A stretch of DNA of 64,000 nt from an uncultured Pelagibacteraceae bacterium (GTDB lineage Bacteria > Pseudomonadota > Alphaproteobacteria > Pelagibacterales > Pelagibacteraceae): assembly GCA_902596045.1 (NCBI GenBank), contig CACJSJ010000003.1, positions 19,141 through 83,140 of the forward strand, written 5' to 3'. This document shows positions 29,457 to 38,584 of the stretch, piece after piece. Numbering within the stretch: position 1 is the first letter of the stretch; each line of letters begins with the position of its first letter. A model generated the notes under the pieces. It worked only from the letters and a program-made list of their open reading frames with translations. It ran no database searches and was not told where the DNA came from. A program made the translations under genes and the position numbers.

Positions 29457-30536
29457 ATGAACAAAGAATTCGTCAAATTTGATAAAGTAGATAAAAGTTA
29501 CGATGGTAAGATACTGGTCGTAAAAGATCTTCAACTAGATATTGAAGAGGGTGAGTTTGTAACGATGTTAGGACCATCTGGTTCTGGTAAAACAACATGT
29601 TTGATGATGTTAGCAGGATTTGAAACACCAACTCATGGTGAAATTTATTTAAATGGAAGAGCAATATCAAGTATTCCTCCTCACAAAAGAGGTATTGGGA
29701 TGGTATTTCAAAACTACGCTTTATTTCCACACATGACTGTTTATGAAAATTTAGCTTTTCCTTTAAGAGTAAGAAAAATTCCAAAAGATGAGGCAGATAA
29801 AAAAATTGATAAAGCTTTATCGATGGTATCATTACAAGGTTTTGCTGACAGGATGCCAGGACAGTTATCTGGAGGACAACAACAAAGAGTAGCAGTTGCA
29901 AGATCTTTAGTATTTGATCCACAGTTAGTTTTAATGGATGAACCTTTAGGCGCCTTAGATAAAAATTTAAGAGAAAGTATGCAGTATGAAATCAAACATA
30001 TTCATGAAAGTATTGGAGTAACAGTTGTCTATGTTACTCATGACCAAAGTGAAGCTCTTACAATGTCAAATAGAATCGCAGTATTTAATGATGGAAAAGT
30101 ACAACAACTTTCAAGTCCTGACGAACTTTATGAGAAACCAGTAAATTCTTTTGTTGCAGAATTTATTGGAGAAAACAATACCTTCGCGGGTGAAGTTTCA
30201 GATATCTCAGGTGGAAAATGTAAAGTTAAAATAGCCAACACAGAAATATTAGCAAATCCTATATCTGTAAAAGGTAAAGGAGAAAAAACAAAAATTTCTT
30301 TAAGACCCGAAAGAGCTTTGATAAATCCAAGTGATAAAATGGATAACATTCACTCAGGAAAAATTGAAGAAGTGATATATCATGGAGATCATACAAGAGT
30401 TCGAATTGACGTCTTGGGTAACAATCAATTTATTCTGAAAGTTCCCAATAGTTCAGCTAATATGGATATCAAACTTGGAAAAGATATTAAGATTGGCTGG
30501 AATAGTGACGACGCTAGAGCTTTAGACCCAAAATAG
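29457..30536 (+). CDS. potA: ABC transporter ATP-binding protein, polyamine (PotA)-type
   Basis: GPSGSGKTTCLMMLAGFE, LSGGQQQRVAVARSL, LMDEPLGALDKNLRE; C-terminal TOBE domain. Confidence 0.9.
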   Translation: MNKEFVKFDKVDKSYDGKILVVKDLQLDIEEGEFVTMLGPSGSGKTTCLMMLAGFETPTHGEIYLNGRAISSIPPHKRGIGMVFQNYALFPHMTVYENLAFPLRVRKIPKDEADKKIDKALSMVSLQGFADRMPGQLSGGQQQRVAVARSLVFDPQLVLMDEPLGALDKNLRESMQYEIKHIHESIGVTVVYVTHDQSEALTMSNRIAVFNDGKVQQLSSPDELYEKPVNSFVAEFIGENNTFAGEVSDISGGKCKVKIANTEILANPISVKGKGEKTKISLRPERALINPSDKMDNIHSGKIEEVIYHGDHTRVRIDVLGNNQFILKVPNSSANMDIKLGKDIKIGWNSDDARALDPK

Positions 30537-30573
30537 ACTTAAATAACAATCCAAAATATCTTAAAATCAGCAG

Positions 30574-30602
30574 TTGACTCTCATTATCGATCTTGTTGTA
30601 AT
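30574..30602 (+). promoter_or_regulatory. Candidate sigma70 promoter for solute-binding protein gene
   Basis: TTGACT-N17-TGTAAT, followed by strong Shine-Dalgarno GGAGG at 30627-30631 before ATG 30636. Confidence 0.6.
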
Positions 30603-30635
30603 CTATTTTTATAAAAACGTTTAAACGGAGGAAAA

Positions 30636-31757
30636 ATGAAGACAATTAGTAAATTATTACTAGCCATTTCTTTTGCTATCTCTGTAACTACTTCAGCATT
30701 TGCAGTAACTGCAGTGTCTTGGGGTGGAGCTTACACAGAGTCTCAAAAGTTAGGTTATGGTGATCCTACTGGTAAAAAACTTGGTATAACAATTAACTGG
30801 GTTGATTATTCAGGTGGATTATCTGAGATCAAAGCACAAAAAGAGGCTGGCAAAATTACGTGGGATATAATCGACGTATTTGCTATGGATACTATCAATG
30901 GATGTGATGAAGGATTATTTGTTGAATTCGATTTTGACAAAGACTTCCCACCTGCACCAGATGGAACTCCTGCAAGTAAAGATTTCTTTACTTCAATGCC
31001 AAGTAAATGTGCTGTAGGAAATATTTTATATTCTTGGAACTACGCTTATAACAAAAATAATGTTAAAGGCACTCCAAAGACTATCAAAGATTTCTTTAAC
31101 ACTAAAAAATTCCCTGGAAAAAGAGCTATCTACACAAGTGCTTTAACTAACTTAGAAATCGCTTTGGCAGCAGATGGAATCAAACCAGGAAAAGGTGGAG
31201 CAAAAATCTACAAAGCTTTAAACACTGAAAAAGGTGTTGAAAGAGCTATGAATAAGATCAAAGCATTATGTACAGATCCAAAAGGTGGATGTGTATTTTG
31301 GTCTGCAGGTGCTCAACCGCCAGAACTATTAGTTTCAGGTGAAGTTGTAATGGCTACAGGTTGGAATGGTAGATTCTTCAATGCAGAAGTTGGAGAAGGT
31401 GCGCCAATCGTACAAGTATGGGATGGACAAGGTCTTGACTACGAGTATTTCGTACAAGTTAAGGGTGGACCAAACGATGCTAATGGTATGGCTAAGAAAG
31501 CTTTAGCTATGATGACTAGTACAGAAATGTTAGCTGGAAGTGCAAAATATATTGCATATGCTCCTTGGAGAAAATCTTCTATAGCGATTATGGAAGCAGG
31601 AGAGCCTTGGTATAAAGATGGTAAGACTAATATGGTACCACAAATGCCAACTGCACCAGCAAACACTAAAAACTACTTCTTAGTAGATCCAATTTTCTGG
31701 GCTGATAACGGTACAGAGCTTGGTGAAAAATGGGAAGCTATGAAAGCTGGTCTATAA
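30636..31757 (+). CDS. potD: Extracellular solute-binding protein, polyamine (PotD/PotF)-type
   Basis: Signal peptide then AVSWGGAYTESQKLGY...WDIIDVFAMDTINGCDEGLFVEFD...TGWNGRF. Confidence 0.88.
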   Translation: MKTISKLLLAISFAISVTTSAFAVTAVSWGGAYTESQKLGYGDPTGKKLGITINWVDYSGGLSEIKAQKEAGKITWDIIDVFAMDTINGCDEGLFVEFDFDKDFPPAPDGTPASKDFFTSMPSKCAVGNILYSWNYAYNKNNVKGTPKTIKDFFNTKKFPGKRAIYTSALTNLEIALAADGIKPGKGGAKIYKALNTEKGVERAMNKIKALCTDPKGGCVFWSAGAQPPELLVSGEVVMATGWNGRFFNAEVGEGAPIVQVWDGQGLDYEYFVQVKGGPNDANGMAKKALAMMTSTEMLAGSAKYIAYAPWRKSSIAIMEAGEPWYKDGKTNMVPQMPTAPANTKNYFLVDPIFWADNGTELGEKWEAMKAGL

Positions 31758-31794
31758 TTTAAGTTTTATTAAACTTAATTATATATTATAATTT

Positions 31795-31824
31795 AAGGGC
31801 GGTTATTTGATAACCGCCCTTTTT
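31795..31824 (+). terminator. Strong hairpin between solute-binding protein and permease genes
   Basis: AAGGGCGGTTA-tttga-TAACCGCCCTTTTT, terminator/attenuator-like; ends about 5 nt before the permease ATG. Confidence 0.8.
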
Positions 31825-31828
31825 ATTT

Positions 31829-33082
31829 ATGAGCTCAGAAACACAACAAATTTTAACAACAGATGGAATTCCTTTAGAGGTAAGTCTAAAGAAAGCTGAA
31901 AGAAGAAATAAAATAAAAGCTTTTTTACTTGTTGCTCCTTTATTATTATTTTTAATTATTACTTACGTGTTCCCAATTGGAGACATGCTTCTGAGAAGTG
32001 TTGATGATAAAATGGTAACTGAAATGCTTCCTAAAACATTTAAAGCAATGGAAAAGTGGGATGGAAAAGAATTACCAGAGGAAGAAGTTTTTGCAGCTTT
32101 TCATGAAGATTTTATAAAATTAGTAGAAGAAAAACGTGAGGGCAAATTATCTACTCAGCTCAATTATACAAAAAATGGATTTAAAAGTATTATCAAAAAA
32201 CTAAGAAGAAAATCAAAAAACTTTGAAGAAGGAAATTACAAAGAACAAATAATGGCAGTTCACAAAAGATGGGCTAATGTTGAATATTGGAATGCAATTA
32301 AACGAAGAGCCCCAGCTATTACGGGTCAAAAATATCTAAAAGGTATGGATATGTATAAAAATGAAACTGGAAAAATAGTTAGTGTTTCTGAAGATAGAAG
32401 AATTCATAGGATTTTATGGCTTCGAACATTAGAAATCGCATTCTTTGTAACACTGTTTTGTTTTTTGATGGCTTATCCAATAGCTCATTTGTTAGCTACT
32501 CTACCCATGAAGTATAGTAACTTACTAATGATCTGTGTCCTGCTTCCGTTTTGGACATCGTTACTTGTAAGAACTGCCAGTTGGATGATTTTGTTACAAC
32601 AACAGGGGGTCGTTAACGATTTCTTTGTTGGAATAGGTTTGGTTGCTGATGATGCAAGACCTGAAATGATGTACAATAAAACAGGAACATACGTTGCAAT
32701 GACACAGATTTTGTTGCCTTTTATGGTTTTACCTCTTTATAGCGTTATGAAAACTATTTCACCAAGCTTAATGAGAGCAGGAAAATCACTGGGTGGAACG
32801 CCAATTGTTGCTTTTTGGAAGGTTTATTTTCCTCTAACAATTCCGGGTATTGGAGCTGGATGCTTATTATGTTTTATATTAGCAATTGGTTATTATATTA
32901 CACCAGCCTTGGTTGGAGGAGCATCAGGCACTTTAATTAGTAACCAAATCGCTTTTCATATGAAGAGTACACTTGACTGGAGTTTTGCATCAGCCATGGG
33001 TCTAATGTTGCTTACTGGAGTTTTGGCAATTTATTGGGTGTATAATAAACTAGTTGGAATAGATAATATTAAATTAGGATAA
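31829..33082 (+). CDS. potB: ABC transporter permease (PotB-like) with long insertion after TM1
   Basis: Binding-protein-dependent permease motifs (SLMRAGKSLGGTPIVAFWKVYFPLTIPGI EAA loop); 417 aa. Confidence 0.88.
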   Translation: MSSETQQILTTDGIPLEVSLKKAERRNKIKAFLLVAPLLLFLIITYVFPIGDMLLRSVDDKMVTEMLPKTFKAMEKWDGKELPEEEVFAAFHEDFIKLVEEKREGKLSTQLNYTKNGFKSIIKKLRRKSKNFEEGNYKEQIMAVHKRWANVEYWNAIKRRAPAITGQKYLKGMDMYKNETGKIVSVSEDRRIHRILWLRTLEIAFFVTLFCFLMAYPIAHLLATLPMKYSNLLMICVLLPFWTSLLVRTASWMILLQQQGVVNDFFVGIGLVADDARPEMMYNKTGTYVAMTQILLPFMVLPLYSVMKTISPSLMRAGKSLGGTPIVAFWKVYFPLTIPGIGAGCLLCFILAIGYYITPALVGGASGTLISNQIAFHMKSTLDWSFASAMGLMLLTGVLAIYWVYNKLVGIDNIKLG

Positions 33083-33087
33083 ATAGA

Positions 33088-33942
33088 ATGGCTTTACCAA
33101 AACATACAGAATTACATTACAGAATTTGGCACTATTTTTATTTATTTATCTGTGGATCAGTTTTCTTTTTTTTAATTGCACCTTTGTTTGTAATTTTTCC
33201 ATTATCTTTTAATGCAGAAGAATTTTTAAGTTTTTCTGATGGTATGAAAAGTTTGGATCCAGATGCTTTCTCATTAAGATGGTACAAGGATATGGTTTAT
33301 GGAACAAAAAACCCATGGGGCTTAGCTGCTAAAAATAGTTTTATAATTGCAATCTTTGCAACAATTGGTTCAGTTTTACTCGGTACTGTTGCAGCATTAG
33401 GTTTAAGTAGTAGGCATATGCCATACAAAGGAATTATCATGGCAGTATTAATCTCTCCTATGATTGTTCCTTTAATCATTTCAGGTGTAGCAATATTCTT
33501 TTTTATGGCTAAAGCTGGTTTAGCTGCCACTCATACTGGAATTGTTTTAGCGCACATAATTTTAGGAACACCATTTGTTGTTATCACCGTGACAGCTACT
33601 TTGTCTGGTTTTGATCACAGTGTAACAAGAGCTGCAGCAAGTCTTGGAAGCAATCCTGTAAATACTTTTATGAAAATTACTTTACCATTAATATTGCCTG
33701 GTGTGATCTCAGGTGGATTATTTGCATTTGTAACATCATTTGATGAAGTAGTTGTTGTTTTATTTTTAGCTGGTCTTGAAAATACTACTATCCCAATTCA
33801 AATGTGGACAGGTTTAAGAGAACAGTTAAGTCCAACTATTCTTGCAGTTGCAACTTGTCTAATTATTTTGTCTACACTAATATTAGTTACCGCTGAACTC
33901 TTAAGAAGAAGATCTGAGAGACTCAGAGGAATAAACAGATAA
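33088..33942 (+). CDS. potC: ABC transporter permease (PotC-like)
   Basis: RAAASLGSNPVNTFMKITLPLILPGVISG EAA loop; 6-TM permease. Confidence 0.9.
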   Translation: MALPKHTELHYRIWHYFYLFICGSVFFFLIAPLFVIFPLSFNAEEFLSFSDGMKSLDPDAFSLRWYKDMVYGTKNPWGLAAKNSFIIAIFATIGSVLLGTVAALGLSSRHMPYKGIIMAVLISPMIVPLIISGVAIFFFMAKAGLAATHTGIVLAHIILGTPFVVITVTATLSGFDHSVTRAAASLGSNPVNTFMKITLPLILPGVISGGLFAFVTSFDEVVVVLFLAGLENTTIPIQMWTGLREQLSPTILAVATCLIILSTLILVTAELLRRRSERLRGINR

Positions 33943-33954
33943 TATAATCATTTA

Positions 33955-36177
33955 ATGAAAATTAAGAATGTAGTGGTGATTGGCTCTGGAACAATGGGAA
34001 GTGGTATTGCTGCTCATTTATGTAACGCAAATGTGCCTGTAACTTTACTTGATTTAAAAACAGAGATTAGTGAGAGGGCTAGAGAAAAAATTCATAAATC
34101 AAGACCACCATTATTAATTGATAAATCAAAAATTAGTAACATTAAAGTTGGAAATATTTCTGATGACTTTGATGTAGTTAAAGAGGCTGATTGGATTGTT
34201 GAGGCGGTAGTAGAAAGAATTGATATTAAACATCAAATTTATGAAAAGATATTTAAAGCAAGAAAAAACGGTGCAATAGTCTCATCAAACACATCTTCTA
34301 TTCCAATTAAAGTTTTATCTCAACACTTAACAGACACTGAAAAAAAAGATTTCTGTATCACGCACTTTTTTAATCCTGTTAGATATATGGGCCTGTTAGA
34401 AATTGTTAAAAATGAAAATAATGATCTTAATAAGATTAATCAGTTAAAAGAATTTTGTGAAATTGAATTAGGTAAAGGAGCAATAGTTTGTAATGATACA
34501 CCGGGTTTTTTAGGAAATAGAGTTGGAGTTTATGCTATGCAAATAGCAATGACGGAAGCTTTTAAAATGAAACTTTCAGTCGAAGAAGCAGATGCAATTT
34601 TTGGAAGACCAATGGGCATTCCAAAAACAGGAGTATTTGGATTATATGACCTAATCGGTATAGATTTAATGGCCGATGTACTGAAAAGTTTTATTAAAGA
34701 GCTACCAGAGACAGATGAATTTCATGAAGTCGCAAAAGAAATTCCATTAGTAAAAAAATTAATTGAGACAGGTTACACTGGAAGAAAAGGTAAAGGTGGA
34801 TTCTATCGAATAAATAAAACTGGAACTAATAAAGTCATGGAAGCTATTAACCTTGAGTCTGGAGATTATACACCTGCTAAAAAGATAGATGTTAAGTCAG
34901 ATAAAGTAGATCTTAAGGGATTAATTAATCGAAAAGATAAATATGGTGAATATGCTTGGTCAGTTTTATCTAAAATAATCAAATATGCCTCCTCATTAGT
35001 TCCAGGAATCACAAAGGAATTTAATGACATCGATGAAGCAATGAGACTTGGTTTTAACTGGGCAAAAGGTCCATTTGAAATGCTCGAAGAAATAGGTGTT
35101 AAAAACTTTTTTGATAAAGTTGATGAATTTAAAGGAAATAGTTTTTTAGAAAATTTATCAAAAAATAAAAATGAAGATTTTTATGGAGAGAGACAAAAAT
35201 ATACTAATATAGAAACCTTAGGTAAGGTTAAAAAAACAGCTTCAAGTTTAGATGGAAATGACTCTGCAAAAATTTATAGATTTAATGATTATAATATCGT
35301 TGAATTTACTACTAAAGCTAATGCTTTAGATTATGACTCAATGGATGCTTTAAAAAAAGCAACTGACAAACCTTTAATAATAATAAATGAGAGTATGCAG
35401 TTTTCTGCAGGAGTAAACTTAACTTACACGATGCAATTTGCAGACAAAAAAGATTTTAAATCAATTAGAAAATTTATTAAATATTTTCAAGAAACATGTA
35501 AACATTTAAAATATTCAAAATATCCAGTTGTCTCAGCTCCATCAGGGTTAACGTTAGGTGGTGGATTCGAAGTAATGGTACAAAGTAATTTTGTTGCATC
35601 TCATACAAACATAGTTGTTGGATTAGTTGAAACTATTGTTGGCTTAATTCCAGCAGGAGGTGGATGTAAAGAAATGTTAGCAAGATGGCTTGATACTGAC
35701 GAGGCAAAAAAAGATCCTCATTATGCACCTCTGAAAGTTTTTGATATTATTGGATATGGAAAGACAGCCACATCACCAGTTGAAGCTGAACCAATGAAAT
35801 ATTTAAGACCTAGTGATAAAAAAATAATGAATAGAAATAGTTTATTAGAAGTTTCAAAAAAAATTCTTTTAGATAACAAAGATTTTAAAGCACCAAATGA
35901 ATTACAATTCAAACTTCCTGGAAAAGCAGTTAGAGGTGAAATGGATAAAATTTTGGATAAACTTTATAATGATAAGGTAATTTTAGAGCATGGAGTTATA
36001 GTTGCAAAAGAATTAGCGCACGTATTAAGTGGTGGTGATACTACGATAGATAAAACTTTATCCGAGGATGATTTATTTCAATTAGAATTAGATGCTTTTA
36101 TGAAATTAATTGAGACTAAAAAAACCCAAGAAAGAATTAAGCATACATTAGCAACTGGTAAACCTTTAGTTAATTAA
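33955..36177 (+). CDS. 3-hydroxyacyl-CoA dehydrogenase / enoyl-CoA hydratase fusion (FadN-type domain order)
   Basis: N-terminal VVIGSGTMGSGIAAHLCNANVPVTLLD Rossmann; C-terminal LTLGGGFEVMVQSNFVASHTNIVVGLVETIVGLIPAGGG crotonase region. Confidence 0.92.
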   Translation: MKIKNVVVIGSGTMGSGIAAHLCNANVPVTLLDLKTEISERAREKIHKSRPPLLIDKSKISNIKVGNISDDFDVVKEADWIVEAVVERIDIKHQIYEKIFKARKNGAIVSSNTSSIPIKVLSQHLTDTEKKDFCITHFFNPVRYMGLLEIVKNENNDLNKINQLKEFCEIELGKGAIVCNDTPGFLGNRVGVYAMQIAMTEAFKMKLSVEEADAIFGRPMGIPKTGVFGLYDLIGIDLMADVLKSFIKELPETDEFHEVAKEIPLVKKLIETGYTGRKGKGGFYRINKTGTNKVMEAINLESGDYTPAKKIDVKSDKVDLKGLINRKDKYGEYAWSVLSKIIKYASSLVPGITKEFNDIDEAMRLGFNWAKGPFEMLEEIGVKNFFDKVDEFKGNSFLENLSKNKNEDFYGERQKYTNIETLGKVKKTASSLDGNDSAKIYRFNDYNIVEFTTKANALDYDSMDALKKATDKPLIIINESMQFSAGVNLTYTMQFADKKDFKSIRKFIKYFQETCKHLKYSKYPVVSAPSGLTLGGGFEVMVQSNFVASHTNIVVGLVETIVGLIPAGGGCKEMLARWLDTDEAKKDPHYAPLKVFDIIGYGKTATSPVEAEPMKYLRPSDKKIMNRNSLLEVSKKILLDNKDFKAPNELQFKLPGKAVRGEMDKILDKLYNDKVILEHGVIVAKELAHVLSGGDTTIDKTLSEDDLFQLELDAFMKLIETKKTQERIKHTLATGKPLVN

Positions 36178-36813
36178 CATTCGAAGAGTATTAATATAAT
36201 CGGGCCTCAAGACATATTGAGATTTATCAAGATATTTAATTTTTTTTAAAGCTTCCAATCCATAAATTACTTTTCCAATTGGAGTATATTCAGTCTCATA
36301 TAATGGTTCATCTCTCAATATTATAAAGAACTGACTATCCTCAGTATTATACTTTTGTGTTCTAGCCAGTGCTACACTTCCTTTTTTAAAATTAAATGGA
36401 ACATCTACTTCAGAATTAATATTTCCTAATCCAGATTTACCTGTTCCAATTTTTCCATAATTTAGATTTCCTTTTTTACCAAACTCTAAATCTCCAGCCT
36501 GTACAAGTGTATCTTTTATTACCCTGTGAAAAGCAACATCATCGTATGCTTTAGATTTAATTAAAGTCTTAAATCTTTCTACAGCATTAGGAGATACATT
36601 TGGATAAAGTTCGATAATAACATTTCCACATGGAACATTTAATATGGCAATATTTTTTGGGTTATCAAAAGTGATTTTTAGAGGATTGTAATCTTTAACA
36701 AATAAACATTTATCTTTTATTAAAAGAAAAGAAGTAAGAGAAAATATACCAAGCGACAGTAAAAAAATGAATGTTATTTTTTCAGATAATGAAGCCTTAA
36801 TTTTTTTAATCAT
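36166..36813 (-). CDS. Peptidyl-prolyl cis-trans isomerase (cyclophilin), membrane-anchored/periplasmic
   Basis: N-terminal TM; IIELYPNVSPNAVERFKTLIKSKAYDDVAFHRVIKDTLVQAGD...DSQFFIIL. Confidence 0.88.
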   Translation of the reverse strand: MIKKIKASLSEKITFIFLLSLGIFSLTSFLLIKDKCLFVKDYNPLKITFDNPKNIAILNVPCGNVIIELYPNVSPNAVERFKTLIKSKAYDDVAFHRVIKDTLVQAGDLEFGKKGNLNYGKIGTGKSGLGNINSEVDVPFNFKKGSVALARTQKYNTEDSQFFIILRDEPLYETEYTPIGKVIYGLEALKKIKYLDKSQYVLRPDYINTLRMLIN

Positions 36814-36816
36814 AAT

Positions 36817-37551
36817 TTAAAATTTGAAATTTTTATCAATTTTCAAAATATTTTCTTTTATGAATTCTACTTTTTTTTTAAGTATAGGATCATTGTTAAT
36901 TTTTAATTCCACATTATCTTTATCTGATATAATATGAGAATAAACTTCAGCCATATCCTCAGAAGCAGTTGATTTTGAGTATTCTGTAAAAAAGCCATTA
37001 AATTCTTTGTAAACATATAATCCTGTTTTATTAGAGCAGGTAGAACATGCTGTATATTTAAAGTTATCGTCATTTAGTTTTGACCATTCTTTCTCATCAA
37101 AATAATCTTTATATCCATCGTTTATTATATGAAACACTTCATGATGTAGAACTCGTTCAAAATATTTACTATCAAATTTAATGTCTATTATTAAAGTCTT
37201 CATTTTATGGTCTGGAATTCCTGCAGTTAAAATTCCAGAAATCGATAATTTTTCACAAAGAACAATATATTTAAGATTTATTTTTTTTAAAAATACTTGA
37301 TCATATTTATTCAAGTTTTTCTGAATTATTTTATATTTTTTGTCTAATCTTTTTTTTTCTGAATTGTAACAATTTATATTATTATCAATGCCAATCGTGA
37401 ATGGTTGTTTGGCATATAAATATCTAAGTTTATTTGAAGTATTGATTTCATATATTTCAAGGTTAGGAATTTTTATAAGATTATAAATTGTATCTGCTTT
37501 AGCCTGAATAAAAACAAATAAAGATAATATAAGTATTTTAATTAATTTCAT
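36817..37551 (-). CDS. Putative secreted zinc metallopeptidase (HExxH), uncharacterised
   Basis: Signal peptide MKLIKILILSLFVFIQAKA; VLHHEVFHIINDGY (HEVFH) and downstream TASEDMAEVYSHII candidate third-ligand segment. Confidence 0.6.
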   Translation of the reverse strand: MKLIKILILSLFVFIQAKADTIYNLIKIPNLEIYEINTSNKLRYLYAKQPFTIGIDNNINCYNSEKKRLDKKYKIIQKNLNKYDQVFLKKINLKYIVLCEKLSISGILTAGIPDHKMKTLIIDIKFDSKYFERVLHHEVFHIINDGYKDYFDEKEWSKLNDDNFKYTACSTCSNKTGLYVYKEFNGFFTEYSKSTASEDMAEVYSHIISDKDNVELKINNDPILKKKVEFIKENILKIDKNFKF

Positions 37552-37604
37552 AAATATACATATAGAAGATATTCCAATTTAATAGAATGTGATACAATTT
37601 TGCT

Positions 37605-38564
37605 GTGAAAAAAAAAAGAAATAAAGATCCAATTCAACCAATAAGTGGAACTATAGTTCCAAGATTTGCAGGCCCATCTACATTTGCAAGATTACCAGAG
37701 TTAAGAGATGTTAAGAGTTGTGATGTTGCGATTGTAGGAATACCTTTTGATGCAGGAACAAGTTATAGGCCAGGCGCAAGGTTTGGGCCTCAAAGTATTA
37801 GACAAGCTTCTAGACACTTAAGAACAAATTACCATCCAAGCTATGACGTGGAGCCTTTTAAAGTTCAACAGGTTGCTGATGCAGGTGATATTACTTGTAA
37901 TCCATTTAATATAGAAGAGGCTATCAAACAAATAGAAGTAGGTGCTGAAGAACTATTAAATAAAGTAGGTGGAATTATTAGTCTTGGAGGAGACCATACA
38001 ATTGCTTTCCCATTATTAAAAGCAATTAACAAAATAAATGATGGTCCAGTTGCTTTAGTACATTTTGATGCTCATTTAGACACTTGGGATACTTATTTTG
38101 GCGCACCATATACACACGGAACCCCTTTTAGAAGAGCAAGAGAAGAAGGTTTATTTTTAGATGATGCTTCGATGCATGTTGGTATTAGAGGCCCACTTTA
38201 CAGTAGAGATGACATTAAAAATGATGAAAGTTTTGGTTTTAAGATAATTCACTGTGATGAATTTCAAACAGAAGGTACGGATAAAATAGCAGAAAGAATT
38301 AAAAAAAGAGTAGGTGATAATCCTTTGTATTTATCAATAGATATTGATGTGTTAGATCCAGCTTTTGCTCCAGGCACAGGCACACCAGAAATTGCCGGAA
38401 TGACCACAAGAGAGATGGTAAACGTTTTAAGAGGACTGTCTGGTTTAAATCTTATTTCAGCAGATGTGGTTGAGGTTTCACCTGCTTACGATCATGCTGA
38501 GGTTACTTCATTAGCCGCAGCAACAATTGTTTACGAACTTACAAATTTATTTGCAAAATCATAA
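37605..38564 (+). CDS. speB: Agmatinase/guanidinobutyrase-family ureohydrolase
   Basis: GGIISLGGDHTIAFPLL, VHFDAHLDTWD, YLSIDIDVLDPAFAPGTGTPE: Mn-binding ureohydrolase motifs; GTG start. Confidence 0.93.
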   Translation: MKKKRNKDPIQPISGTIVPRFAGPSTFARLPELRDVKSCDVAIVGIPFDAGTSYRPGARFGPQSIRQASRHLRTNYHPSYDVEPFKVQQVADAGDITCNPFNIEEAIKQIEVGAEELLNKVGGIISLGGDHTIAFPLLKAINKINDGPVALVHFDAHLDTWDTYFGAPYTHGTPFRRAREEGLFLDDASMHVGIRGPLYSRDDIKNDESFGFKIIHCDEFQTEGTDKIAERIKKRVGDNPLYLSIDIDVLDPAFAPGTGTPEIAGMTTREMVNVLRGLSGLNLISADVVEVSPAYDHAEVTSLAAATIVYELTNLFAKS

Positions 38565-38584
38565 AGAAAGGATAGTTATTAGAA

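Noticed and set aside
29473-29922. 149-aa minus-strand ORF opposite potA
   Set aside because: Antisense shadow of a strongly conserved ABC ATPase; Leu/Gln-rich translation with no domain.
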